This document shows, in pieces, positions 14,189 to 27,359 of a stretch of 64,000 bases of DNA. Under the pieces are notes generated by a model. It was not told where the DNA came from. It did not search any database and saw nothing but the letters and a program-made list of their open reading frames with translations. Position 1 is the stretch's first letter; every line of letters begins with the position of its first letter. Location: positions 11,106,623-11,170,622 of the forward strand of contig NC_061077.1 of NCBI RefSeq assembly GCF_021917145.1. The letters are read 5' to 3'. Source of the stretch: Hypomesus transpacificus (Eukaryota > Chordata > Actinopteri > Osmeriformes > Osmeridae). Made by a program: the position numbers and the translations under genes.

Positions 14189-17100
14189 CAGGGAAGATAC
14201 TAAGTAAGGCTCATTACATTTTGGAGCGTTATCTTCAAAACTCCTCCACACCCCACTTTTGTCCCCTTTTATCTTTCTGTCTCTCATTGTTTCCCCGAGA
14301 CACCTCCCTCTCTCCTCCCTCCCTTCCTCCCTCCCTCCCCCGTCCCTCCCTCCATCCCCTCCGTGAGTTATTTCAGATGAGGGGAAGTCATTCTGTGTGT
14401 GGTTATTAGTATTGATCTGCCAGGTCATTCCACAGACTCTTCCTGTTGATTTCTTCTCCTCTTTTCCCACACCTTCCTACCCTTCTCCTTCGTTCTATCT
14501 TTTAGCGACCCCACCCTCCGGCCCCTTATCGCCCTTCATCCCTCCTCCCTTCTTTACTCTCTCCTCCTTAATCTCCCTGCTCAGGTGCTCACAAAGAAGA
14601 GCTCGAGCTGGCCATAGTCTGTTGTCTGATTTGGTGGGCGTTTTCAAGTCCGAGCATTCCTATTCAAGCACACACACACACACACTGTTCAGCCAAGGAA
14701 ACAATAACTCAGTTCTATGCTCACTTGAAGGCTGTCCAGCGCCTGTGAGCTTTATTGACTACTATCTACCAGACTGAAAATATACTCTCCACGGTCCACA
14801 GCATTGTACACTCACACGCACGTTATTACATTATCTGTCTCTTACTTCAGCAATAACTGAAGAAATCACGATTAAAAAGGTTTGCCTATAGCCATGTGGG
14901 AGAGTTACTTCTGTTCGTTTCATTTTAGAGGAGTTAGCACTTTTCAAAACTAACAAACACAGATGATTGTCTGGACATTTGTGCACATACACACACACAC
15001 ACGCTGGCCTGCCGGTCTGGCGCAGGGAATGCTCATGGTGGGCCTTGTTGCATCATTAATGGCGCATGTAAATTACACAGGTTGAGATCCATTTATTATT
15101 GATGGTATTAATGTCAGTTCACACCCCACACCCTGACTCTTGCCCACACCGCAAGCACTCACTCACTCACTCACTCACACACACACACACGCACACATGC
15201 ACACACACAGAAACAACATACACACAACATGCATCTCCTACACACATTTACAATGAATGCATATCACATGATAATTATGTCCGGGCCCCTGCAGAAAGTG
15301 AGCACCCAAATAGAGTATGGATTAAACATTAGATCTCCTGGGTCCTAGGTGATAACATTGATTGGATCCCAGGATCATATCAATGTGTGGTCTGACAGCC
15401 ATACATTATGGGCTGTACTCCTTCTCAGGACAGTCAGGTGAGATGTAGAGCGTGCTTCTGAACATTTCACCACCCTTCACCAGTCAGCTAGTGTCCTCTG
15501 TCCAAATCTATAAAATCTGCCAATGGCAGGATTAACTGTAGAATAGCATTATTCGTATTTTGTCGAATAGGGAAATGACCTTTTGTTTGTATTGTTGCAC
15601 CGAAGTTCAACATGATGAATGCAGAGTAGGTGATGAGTGACTCCTGGGGGGATTTAACACCACATCTAAGCCGGGATTTGAACCCAAATCTCTCTAGGGA
15701 CGTGTACTACGTGTGTGCTTGAGGGCAAACAGTCTCATAGGTCAATGACCTCCCACTAATGTGACCTTCACCCTCCTCCTAACCTTAGCCCTGAACTGAA
15801 AGACTTCATTATGAGAACCCATAGCTCATAGTTGTTCGAAGCAGGTGGGCATCGACGTTTCTGTCCTTGTGTGACATGACCGAGCAGGTCTTTCTTATTA
15901 AGGCTAGGCACTGTAGCGTAGCTAGCTGCTAATGGCAAAGTGGTGATGCTCACACTGATGTAACATAAACACACACACAAGGTCAGCACAACACAGACTT
16001 AACAACCGACAATGCATTACTGGGGACAAACAAAAATGTGGAACTGTTTACAAAATAATATGTATATTTAGTACCTGAAGATTGCTCAGCATATTCTGGT
16101 CTAGCTAGTCATAAACAGAAGGTTTGTAGAGCCAAATAATAACTGTCCAAGGTAGTTTGACACAGGTCTACATTTACACTCATCTCCAGATATTTCATAG
16201 TGTATTTAATATTATGAAAGTAAACGAATGGAATATGGCACTGAAACTCTTGCTGGATATTGAGAAACTTTGAGTATTCCACACTAGCATTAAATATATC
16301 AGAATGTTTGTGTCGTTACGTGTGTGTCTGTGTGTGTAAATGTTTGACGTTATGCTGTAGGTGCATGATGCAAAGCTAAAGTAGCTGTCCTTAGTGGAGG
16401 AACTCGGACAGCCTCTCCCAGAGGCTTTGATGCTAGGAAATTACCAGGAGAATGCAATTTTTAAAAGTACACTTAAAAATAGAGGCATGCCTTCCTTTTT
16501 CGGGGACAATGGAAGGACGACAACCGCAACAGTGCACCCAGGCACACTTCCACACGTACGCAAGAGAGGGAAAAGTAGCTTCCATTTCGGAAGATGATAT
16601 TGTCACATGTCTGATGCAGGGACACACTTCCACACATGACCAATCACTATGCATACAGTAAATATACATAGAAACTGGGTTTCTATTGTCAACCACATCT
16701 GATTGGTTGCTATGTTCATCGACGTCAAATTGCGACAGGAGATTTGAACGTGTTTTAGCAGCAGTATGTTTCCTTCCAAATGAACATTGACTCAAAAGAG
16801 GGGATGGTCCTGTACTTGCCTGGCAACCATGCAGACTGCTAATGAAGATGGGAAACAGCCTCCTGTGTGTTCCCAAAAACCCAGTGATTCACAGTGCTGC
16901 GGGCGTACGTGGCTTCTCCTATGTGTCTCACTCATCCACAGTCTATCCTCACTCCCTCTCCATCTTTCCCTATTTGGATCTGGCTCTATCTTCTATCCTT
17001 CTTCTCCTCTCTCCCACTCAGCACGCATCACACAATCCTTCTTTTCCTCTGACACCCATTCTTTTCTTTTTCTCTGGCGTTTGCTCTCACAACTCTTTGT

Positions 17101-18900
17101 ATATTTCCCCTTTTCATCCCCTCCCCCTCATCAATTTTCCTGTTCATCCTTTTTAGGCCCATCCCTCCATTCCTCCCCCCTTCCTTTGTCTTCCGGCCCT
17201 CCTAACTCCAAAGTGCTGAGGAGGAGGGTATTACCATGTGCCTGGGTGTTAATCTACCTCAGATTACCCACCTGATTACTCACTGTATCCATTAACATTT
17301 TAGACATATTTCCCGGGTGGGGTTCTGAGTGCATGGGTTTAGTGAATGAGCCAGCCGTATCACATATTAGACCTTTAATTGCCCTTTCACCATGATGAAT
17401 GGCTCTTTAATTAGCCAGCAGTTATCATCACTGACCTCACCATGGAGCTCGCTGTCACAGATGCCCTATCCGACTTTGCGGGCACATTTGTGGGTAGACC
17501 ACTAATGGAGAAGGGTCTGGCTTGTAGCTCCTGAGTAAGTGGGTCTGTAATCTGAGTTGAATGTGGGGTGTAGCTACTTCAACTTGCATGAGATAGAGAC
17601 TTCAGTAAAACATTCTCTCAGAAGAGGGATTCATATCCTGACATGCAGCAGAGATTGCAGAGCAGATGCGCCCGATAGTCTTGAGCATTGTCCAACTAAT
17701 AAACATATGAAAACATAATGAAGGAGACCGATTGAACAGACTGCACACACACACACAGAAAAGGAGGAGGTACCAACATGGTTCTGTTTCTAATACATCT
17801 CTCTCTTTTTCTCCCTCATCCACACCCTCCCATCCATCTCTCCTTCCCGCAGCCTCCCGCCCTCCTGTCATCCATTTCTGGCTCCCTCTCTCGCAGATTT
17901 TTTCCCTCTATCCATTTCATCTCTATTTCTGCCGCTCTCCAGCTCTCCGTTTCGTGTCACTTTTTGAATCCTGTAAAGACTCAAGACTTCCTCCCAGAGG
18001 GGATGTAGTAGGCGTGAGCACACAGTTGGAGATGTTGTTCCCGCATTGACACTGTCACCTATTAGACAATACACACACGCATATGAGAGAACACACACTC
18101 CGGTCGGGAGAGTGACAGCTGTCACAGACACTAAGAGTCACAGAGATAGCTTCTACCTCAGGCTTCACTCTAATGATGAACATTTCTTCACACAAACACG
18201 CAGGAAACTGCGCACAGGCGCTGTGATCGACTTTGTGTGTGTGTGTGTGTTACTGTGTGTTGAGGGAGAGGGCTTGGAAATGGATACTTCCTGGAGGGCT
18301 GAATCATCAACCATTAGTGTTTGTGTTAATCCCTACAACAGCAGCCACATTGGAATATGTCTCAGGAGACCAGGTGATTATAATCATGATATGGAGTTTA
18401 TAATTGCAATTATAAGGTCATTAGTTTAGCTATTTAGGCTATTTCCTTGAATACCTAGAAAGGCCACACAATGAAATGTGTCACATAACATAATGCACAA
18501 GGTTGTACCTTAGAGGGCTTGGTGACAGAGGGAAAGAAGGAAAGAAGTACCCCGTCTTCAGTGTTTAGCGTCAGCTGGGGCCCCACATGCAGCAAACAGT
18601 GAATGGGAGATAAAGATATGCAGGTATTCAGAGACAGCTTTACACTTTCGTTTACTGGCCTCATCCCTCCATCTCTCCCTGCAGCCAATAAGCTTTTATG
18701 AGGACTTAAAATGAGACGGATAAATAAGAAGAGAGTGCTTGCATTTTCGCTCAGAAAGACTAGAGGATAATAAGGTCTAAACTTTTTCATTAGTGCCCAT
18801 TGAATGTTAAATACCCCCCTATAAAAATGTGTGTGTGGGTGCGACACTGTGGAGCTGGGGCTGGGAGGAGAGAGAGGGAGCAGGGAGGGTACTGTGAGGT
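14189..18900. other. Non-coding, possible conserved elements
   Basis: No supported gene. Pyrimidine-rich stretches at about 14260-14360, 16920-17200 and 17790-17960 give Pro/Ser-rich artefact frames. Repeat-free AT-rich blocks at about 15020-15110, 17340-17440 and 18340-18430 contain clustered TTAAT/TAATTA motifs and look like conserved non-coding DNA, but only alignment could show this. Confidence 0.5.
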
Positions 18901-18974
18901 TATTTCATTAGTGAAGATATAAGTCAGTGCTGAACACCATGATTCTAGGAGCGAGAGGGGGGGGGGGTGACTGA

Positions 18975-18976
<2 letters not shown>

Positions 18977-19073
<97 letters not shown>

Positions 19074-19084
19074 GGGGGGGGGGG
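18977..19084. repeat. Compound GT-GA-G(22) repeat
   Basis: (TG)n passes into (GA)n from about 18999 and ends in a 22-base G run at 19063-19084. Confidence 0.95.
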
Positions 19085-19109
19085 ACTGAATGTGTGTGTC
19101 TGTGAGAGA

Positions 19110-19491
<382 letters not shown>

Positions 19492-21037
19492 AACTGCTGA
19501 CATACAAATGAGAACAGCTCCTTCCACCGGCAGCTTTTAGACTGCACTCATTTGCATTGGAGCAGCACACAATCTCTCATTCATTCGTCCCTCTACATAA
19601 CCTTTCCATCCATCCATTCCTTGACATCTTTCCAACAACCCCTTCCCTGGAAATTTCATTCAGCTTTATTTCCATGCCTGTTCATTGATGCATTGAAGTG
19701 TTTGTGTGTTTGTCGGAGGAGTTCAGCATAAAAAACTCCCAGCTTTGGTGTACAGTGCATGGGGTCCTGTGTGTATGTGTGTTTGTGTGAGGGGCTGGTT
19801 ATGGGAAATCATATAGAGGTGTGTATTCATATCCACCAATGAAATCACCAACTGAAACGTTTGTGTGTGTTTCTTACAGTTTCAGCGTGGACCTGATGAC
19901 AGGATGATGTCATCGTGCAAGCATGTCATCCAAGCCCTCACTGCCCCTGCTCTTTAGTCTTAAAGTTCTTCCCTCCTTTAAATCACTGCATTTATAAGTT
20001 TATACACACACACGTACTCGCACACATACACACACATACATAAAGACTAGAATACAATTGGATTTGAATCTAGACGACAGATATATAGAGCCCTGAAACA
20101 ATGTGACAGAAGTTTGAAGTCTCTCCACACTAAATGTGTGTATGTGTGCATACATGCGTGTCAGACTCAAGTCCTACTTGTTCCAAACACTGGCACAGTC
20201 CAACATAAACATAAACACACACAAACACACACGCACACACAAAGAGAGAGACTCAGAAAGTGGAACAAATGCTTTTGAGCTGTGACAGTGGCAACAGTGA
20301 TTTCTTTTCTCTTTCCTCTTCTTCCTGAAATTTGCATGTAATAATTGTGTGTGTGTGTGTGTGTGTGTTTGTGTACGTACTCCCAGTCTACAGATAGATG
20401 TGTAGGAGAATGGTTGTGGTTCACACTGTCTCTGATTGTCGTGGATGTTTCATCCATGTGGCTGAGCTGTAGAGCTTTCCTCTGCTCCTCAGCCCCAGAG
20501 CTGCAGGCTCCTTCCTTCCTTATCTCTTCACCTCTGCCTTTCTCTTTCCATCGACCTCCCTCTCTCCAAGTTTCTCATGCTTTCCCTTTCTGCCATCCTC
20601 TCCTGGATTGATTGCGTGACTCGCGGTCCCTGTATTCCTGTCATCCTGCTCTCTCTTTCTTTGCTACCTTTAGATTGGCTTCATGACAACCTTTCTGTTT
20701 CCAATCTATTTTAACTCCAAACTCCATCTCTTAATCTATCTTTCCGCTAGACTCGTCTATACCCTCTGTTGATGTTGGAATGGCCGCTGGAGCGTTGTCC
20801 CTGACTGGGCCTCTCACACTCCACACCTCCCTCCCTCTCCATCCGTCTCTCCATCCCCCTCCTCCTCCTCCTCTTCGACCGCGCCCTCGGTGTGCCTGGA
20901 AAGCCAGCTCTCAGAGGAGGCCTCCTGTCCCTCCATCACTCTGCCTCTCTCTCTTCCTCATGGATAATGCATGGCAAACAAACAGGCATGTCAAAGTCGT
21001 TCAGGCGCACCGCTGTCCCCTCTGTGCCACCTACCAG

Positions 21038-21090
21038 GCGGGGTGGAGGGGGGCGGGGGGGGCGGGGGGCGGGGGGGCGGGGGGGTGAGG
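21038..21090 (+). repeat. G-rich block, quadruplex-prone
   Basis: Six or more runs of 4-8 G separated mostly by single C, so it meets the usual G-quadruplex rule many times over. Confidence 0.85.
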
Positions 21091-21855
21091 CAGACGGCGG
21101 GGTCCCTCACTGTCCCCAGCACTGTCCAGAACACACACACTTTGATGGACACAAGGCCACTGGGGGCGAACATCGACCTTAGAGTCCGGACAGCTCTTCC
21201 CTCACACGGCACCCTGTGTTCGAATATAGGCCAGTCTACTAAGCGATGCTGTGGTCCACTTGGGCTCAAGTGTCACCAGAGGGCGCTAAAGAGGCTTGTA
21301 TGGTTTGATGAGGGGTGGTGCGTAGGCTTGTTGGGTGTCCTGTAGGGGTTGGGGATGGATGTTTGTGCTTGAAGAGACATACGATTAGACTGTCGCACTT
21401 TCACCGTCCACATCGGCAAACGGGCACATACACTCACACGGAAACATACACACACACACCATTCTAATTTTCCACTTGGCGAAGTCTGGAGAAAAGAGCT
21501 GGAGTCACTCAGAAGGAAACAGCACTTATATCCTAGTGAACACAGTTTAGAGACTGAGCCACAGCACAGCATCATTAATCATTATACCATTTACCACCTC
21601 ATTGTACACACATAAACACACACACACACACATCATGCACACACAAGTAATGATATAGGACACAAAACCACAAAACGGTATGCCTGGAAAGATTGTAGAC
21701 AGTATGCAGCCTAAAGTGAGCTGATTTATCACATCCTTCAACAGATCAACAGTGTAATGGTCCACGTACATTTACTAACACTAGGCAGACACACACGTAC
21801 ACATCCCACATGTGCATGCACACACACACATACATAATATGTGGCTCACTCTAGA

Positions 21856-22010
21856 AATAATCAGAATCAGAATCAAAATGGGATTTTTTCACCATGAAAG
21901 TTTGCACGGACAAGGAATTTACTTTGGCAGGAAGGTGCATACAATAAACATATAGGAACCTAAAATTAAAATATGTGGACTATCTATACTAAGGGCACAT
22001 AGGGTACATA
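21856..22010. repeat. Probable dispersed teleost repeat
   Basis: The sequence AATCAGAATCAGAATCAAAA followed by TTTTTTCACCATGAAAGTTT and an ACAAGGAATTTACTTTGG segment resembles a repeat seen across many teleosts (AATCAGAATCAG... ACAAGGAATTTGACTTGG). The class is unknown to me and the call is from memory. Confidence 0.5.
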
Positions 22011-22810
22011 AACCCTCTAAAGGTGAAAGTCAACACAGAGAAATTAATTTCAATCAAAAGCAACATCCTTTTGTTTTCTGTTAACTAATGATTGCACTTG
22101 ACCTTGCTAACATGAGCTAAGAAAAGGCTCCAATGACTTCTGCAGTTTGACATGTTGTTCAGACCTGCTGTCAGTAAAATGGCTTTCTGTTGAAGCAGTT
22201 ACTAAGCACACTCTAGTGTGTGTTCATACACAATACCGTTTACTGAAGACAACGAGGATAAAAGACTATTAAAAGAGCTATATTAATTTTAGCACAAATA
22301 CACTTACTGTTTGTTGTTTTTGTGGTGGTAAGCCAACCAAAGTCTAAGTGCTCTTTGTAATTGTATTAGATCACTAATGCATCTCAGACATGTTTTCATC
22401 TAAAATGACTCTGAACAGAGGTATAAATCATGTATCTACCCTTTCATTGCCCTCTCTGTTTCCTTAGATACGTTTCCTTCACAATTCTCTCATACAGGCT
22501 CACAAACACAGATGCACACACACGCAAACAAACACATTTTGCAATTTTGGACCGGTTCCTATTTCTAACCCACCGATGAAATATTTATTTTGATGTTCAC
22601 ATGATTCCCCTTCTCTTTGAGGAGATGTCACAACATGTCTTTGAGAGCTTGCATTAATCTTTTAAGTTCTCACATAGGAGGGACCATCTTGCCTGATAGA
22701 CAAGGTTTAGTGCCAATCCCAATACTACCCCTTACCCCTAACCCTTACTTTTGCACGTTCACGTGAGAGTTGAGATAACATACCTGCAATGTCTCCAAAG
22801 TGTGTGTGAG

Positions 22811-22919
22811 AGGAGAGAGAAAGAGAGAGAAAGAGAGAGAAAGAGAGAGAAAGAGAGAGAAAGAGAGAAAAAGAGAGAGAAAGAGAGAGAAAGACAGAGA
22901 AAGAGAGAGAAAGAGAGAG
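22811..22919. repeat. 10-bp purine satellite (AAGAGAGAGA)n
   Basis: About eleven copies of a 10-base unit of type AAGAGAGAGA in exact register, with one A and one C substitution. It lies about 600 bases upstream of the CARD/death-domain gene start. Confidence 0.93.
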
Positions 22920-23520
22920 GGTTTTGACGCCAGACTTCAGTGCAGGTCCAACTTGCAGTATGTTTATTTGTCCACCTAGTGGCGCTTCAATAATGTGAGT
23001 CTACTAGACTTGTGGCTTCCGTCCGTTAGGTGGCAGTATAACGCTACTACTACTATCCCAGTACCACAGGCAAACACAAGTGACGAAGTAAATGTGCAAA
23101 CTTTGAATGACGGCGGTATTTCGAGAACATCTTTATTTTGAGTACAGTTTCATTGTACCAATATGATTAAACTGTAACCCCTTTTATTTCAGTTTTTTTT
23201 CATGCATTAATCTGTCTCGTATAGTATGTAGCTAGGTAGCCTGTCTGCTGTATTTTTTCCTTGCTACGCACTGTGTTGAGCCAGTAATTATACAGCTAGG
23301 CTACTGCCGCAACTTCAACTTGGTCCAGGTTTGCCCCTTAAATCAGTAAATCATAAACAGTAATCGAGGGACAGTTATATTATTTTAAATTGTTAGAGAA
23401 TTGTAAACGTATATATCATTATATTGAAAACTAGCTTTAATTACGCACTTTGTTAGTAATGTTTCTAAAATCTTGCTACACTCGTTTTCTCAGGTCCAGA
23501 AGTGAGTGTTTTATAACGTT

Positions 23521-24382
23521 ATGGCCGAGGATGGAGAAGGTAGCAGCCAGCGCCTTCGGAGCTTGAAGAGCCGTCTTATCGAGATTTTGAGTGCCGATCC
23601 TGATCATGTGTTGCAGCACGCAGACTCGCTCGGCCTACTTACAGATCAACAGTACAAACAAGTCAAAGCCGTAACAGACCCAAGTGCAAACATTCGAGAC
23701 CTACTGGATAATGTTACCCAGAAAGGGGATGCGTCTTCAAAAATATTTCTCCAACTGTTGAAGGGCAATGCTATGCAAGAAACATTTCCCATGTTGGATT
23801 GCCTGTGTAAACTGCCAGAGACCCACAATCAATCTACAGGTGAAGTGCCATGCTTTTGATGTCCAGTATCATGGGAATCCCCCTCCTCCCCCCCCCCCCC
23901 TTACATATTGTAAACTTAATAACAGCTGTTTTTGTGTTGGCGACAGCTGAAAAACAAAGGAAACGAGAGGCTGCTGCATCGGAGGATGTTACACCAGCCA
24001 AACAGGCATCCAGGGGTGGTAAGTGACCTTCAGGAGACTCAGTCAAAACACGACAATGCTAAACTGCAGTAACCAACCCATGTGTCCCATTGTGGCAGGT
24101 CCGAGTCTGGTAGAGGAGAAGCAGCTGATGAAGCTGGCTCGTAACATTGGGACTTCCTGGAAAGAGATCGGAAGGCTGGCCCTGGACATCGGCACTGTGA
24201 AGCTGGAGCAGATCGAGGAGGACCACCCCAACAGCCACAGAGAGCGTGTGTTCGCCATGCTGCTGTGCTGGCGAACGAGCCAGAGGCAGGAGGCCACGGC
24301 AGCCCGGCTCCATGCCCTGCTCTGCCAGGACGACTGGGCGCTGCCACCAGACAGTATCGACTTCCTCCTGGAGCCCAGATGA
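23521..24382 (+). CDS. CARD + death-domain adaptor protein, CRADD/RAIDD-like
   Basis: Three coding exons, 23521-23839, 23947-24018 and 24099-24382, with GT-AG borders and matching phases, join to 224 residues. The start at 23521 has a strong context (GTTATGG); the frame opens slightly earlier but without an ATG. Residues about 5-92 look like a CARD: LGLLTDQQYKQV, then LLDNVTQKGDASSKIFLQLL, the helix 3-6 pattern. A charged linker (EKQRKREAAA) follows. Residues about 135-215 form a death domain: NIGTSWKEIGRLALDI, then IEEDHPN and a TVAG-like RLHALLC helix. CARD followed by death domain is the arrangement of CRADD, which links caspase-2 to PIDD1. The sequence is not close to CRADD as I remember it, so it may be a fish-specific adaptor. 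A poly-A signal lies at 24939. Fold call is strong; orthology is open. Confidence 0.85.
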
Positions 24383-24938
24383 GCCCCTCACAGGCTGCAT
24401 CCATCATGGCTGCCTCTGCAGGTTTCCCTGCAGTGTTAGCCTGACTGATTACATAATAGTGGGAACTTTGATATTGACTTTATATTCCGTAGGCCTATTT
24501 TGTACTCTGGTTTGATGTGTTCGATCATGTTCTAAAGCTTAGTGAGACTGGGATCCCCATAAGCTGACATCTGAATAACAGCAGGTCCTCACAGGTTTAC
24601 ACAAGACAGGACCATAAACAAATCCAAATCTTCCAAGGGACAGTTGTCACTTTATTATCCAACGATAATAGTCAACTCCAATTATGTTTTATATCCTTCT
24701 GAAGTGCTTTTTTATCCAACTGAGATAATTTTATGATTACTATGTGATGCGTAAATGGAAATCGATTGTAATTGATTGTTGTCCTTTGCTGTGTAGCCTA
24801 TGTGCCTATTTCCTGTTAGTCACTAAATTATGTAAAATTGTGAAAGATGAGGAATGCATAGTGGTGCGTTTATTTTATTTTTTTACTAGAATTGTATGCT
24901 TTGTATTCTGCCTTATAGCGGCTTCTGAAAATTCCAGG

Positions 24939-24944
24939 AATAAA
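24939..24944 (+). terminator. Poly-A signal of the CARD/death-domain gene
   Basis: AATAAA about 555 bases after the stop codon, on the coding strand. Confidence 0.7.
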
Positions 24945-24959
24945 ATAGTCTCATAACGA

Positions 24960-26340
24960 TTACTCATTCATCAACAGTGGGAATGTTTTTCAATTCAAAT
25001 TCTGTCACATCCAGAACTTTTATTGTCCACTAGGTGACACTATATCACGCCCACTCTCGCATCGAAGAACGTTTCTTGCAGGAGTCTTGAACATTCGAAA
25101 TAGCCTGCATGCACTAAACGACAGCCTAACGTAAACAAAGTGCACAGTTGACTTTAATGTTGGTTAAGTAGTTAAGACTGCAATACAACATATGATTGAT
25201 GATGGTAGCCTAACCCTAGCCTACATTATTTAAACTTAAATCATTGTAACATGAAAATTGGGTCATCTTGTCTGCCACGATGGCAGTAGGCTGTTACAGG
25301 CTGTAAATCACCAAATACTTGATAAGCCAGTAGATAGCAGGAAAATCATTTGTGAACCCGCGATACTGTTAGCAACAGCTTTCCAGGAAAAGTTTACTGT
25401 AGGGGAGGTCATGTAAGACTACTGTAAATTTCCATTGAGGTGAAAGTTAACCTGTTCACTGAATGGAAATTTCCTTTTGATGTTTTTGCACAGTTGCAGG
25501 TTGAAGAATAGCACGTTGCACAGATGCAAGTTTACACAGAGATTATTCGACAAGTGTTATCAGTCTCTATACATTTCTTGAAAAGGGAGGGAAATTGCCA
25601 CATTGTAGGCCTAGAGGACGGTCCGCTAACTTGTCATCCAGATTGTAGCGCTGTTGCACCCTCTGAATTTCAATTAGGCTATGAGTAGGAAATTGAGATG
25701 GTATATACTTCACAAGGAGCGGTTTAAAATGTAAAGTTTGCTAATAGGCTACTTTAAAAAAATACAGTGGCCATGGAAATAAATAACAATTTGAGGGAAT
25801 TGGGCGTTTAACACAATGCTCAAATCCGAACCAAACAGTAGGCCCTAAATTGAATTGCATATTTGTCCTAATTGACTGACTGCAGTAATTGTTGAAGAAA
25901 GTCATGTAGACAAATTATAGCTGACCTGCAGATGGGAGAGTGAGTTTAAACTTGGCCCAAGACATAAAATGATCAATTCATACACAGTGGTACTAGCAAA
26001 GTCTCTTTGAGGCAGAAAGATCAGAAGACAGTGTTTAAAGTGAATAAAGAAATATAAAAAATAACATACAGCCAAAAAGTGTTCTTTTTTTTTAGGTAGG
26101 CTCATACCTGCAAATGTCTTTAGAACACATTGGCTAACAATTTGAACACATATGTATGAATGATTAAGACAGAACATGTGAATATATCATAAAGCACAGA
26201 AAGTGTTTCCACACAATACCCAAAGCTATAGACTACACATGGTTTGGTTAAATATTTGGTCATTCCATCATTAAAACACAATTTCAATCATTGGTAATTT
26301 AAAGGTAACTGAAAAGGAAAATGGATGCACTTGGTAAATA
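24960..26340. other. Non-coding spacer, no gene seen
   Basis: AT-rich sequence with no recognised repeat or exon. Confidence 0.5.
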
Positions 26341-26346
26341 CTAGTA

Positions 26347-27090
26347 ATAAATATAGCTGCAAGCAGCAATGGCAGATTCCTCCTTCAAAATGTTGTAAAA
26401 TTGACAGAAAAGATAGTTACACTGGGATTGACCAGAACACTTGAAACTGTAATTTATGTCAGAATAAAAAATAATTTATTGAATTTCTGACCGGATGTGA
26501 ACCCAGCACCCTTTACATATCAGCTCTGTCTCTCATCTTACTAAGCCATTTACAGACTTAGACATTGGATTATTCAGTTTTTAAAATAACACATTTTTCC
26601 AATGGCACCCATTGTCAGATTTGGTTAAAGTTCAAACAGCTGTAATTTAGTCCTATTTATATATGGGACATAAAAACGGGACAACAGGATGACTGGTTTG
26701 CTGCTGTAAGGAATAGCTTACTCGTAGTGCTTTAAAGAGGTTGCTTGGGGTGCCAAAATGAGGCATGCACACCAAGTTTCAAAAGAATTGGAGCAATGGG
26801 GTGGAAATGCAATCACTGAAAAGTGGACATTTGGGCGTGGCCTGTGGCGCCCCCTATGGTCCGATGTGGGCCAGTCTGTGTTTGGGCCGTAGTTGTGGCA
26901 TGTTGTGTCAATATGTCAAATTTCCTAACTTTTTACCAATGTGTTCATGAGATAAATTGCAATAATAATAATACCAACAATTACTATAGGGTTGCTCCTG
27001 ACGGAGGAATCCTAATGAATGGGACAGGTGGTAGCTATTCCCCATGATTCTTTTGGATGTAAAAAAGCACCTTCAGCCCCCTATGCATAA
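26347..27090. repeat. Probable dispersed repeat, class unknown
   Basis: Begins with ATATAGCTGCAAGCAGCAAT, a string I associate with a widespread teleost interspersed repeat, and continues with a GGCGCCCCCTATGGTCCG segment and a TGAATGGGACAGGTGGTAGC segment, also familiar from fish repeats. Exact ends and class could not be set. Confidence 0.45.
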
Positions 27091-27359
27091 CCAATGGCAG
27101 AAAAATTGAAGAACGGTAAGCAAAAAGCAAAACTATGAAATTATTACAAATGACCAAAGATTTTGAATTATTTCTTTATTTTTCAAGATCAAAAGTTCCT
27201 CTCCAGCATCCTGGAACAAATAAACCATGTAGAGACAAAGCCAGGTACACATTCTTCACCTAATTAATAGGCACATAGTGTTAATATTTAAAAACTAACC
27301 ACTTCTGCAATCTTATCCCTCAACAGCCACCAACACCAACCAGACACCAATTTTGAACC

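Larger units (their letters stand above)
19500..22800. other. Non-coding, no gene seen
   Basis: A TG run lies at about 20346-20370, C/T-rich sequence at 20815-20885, a G-rich block at 21038-21090, and CA tracts near 21610-21630 and 21820. I found no exon with homology. Confidence 0.55.

Noticed and set aside
13994-14470. Gly-rich and Pro-rich frames around the poly-G run
   Set aside because: They span a homopolymer and C/T-rich DNA, and several frames on both strands are open at once.
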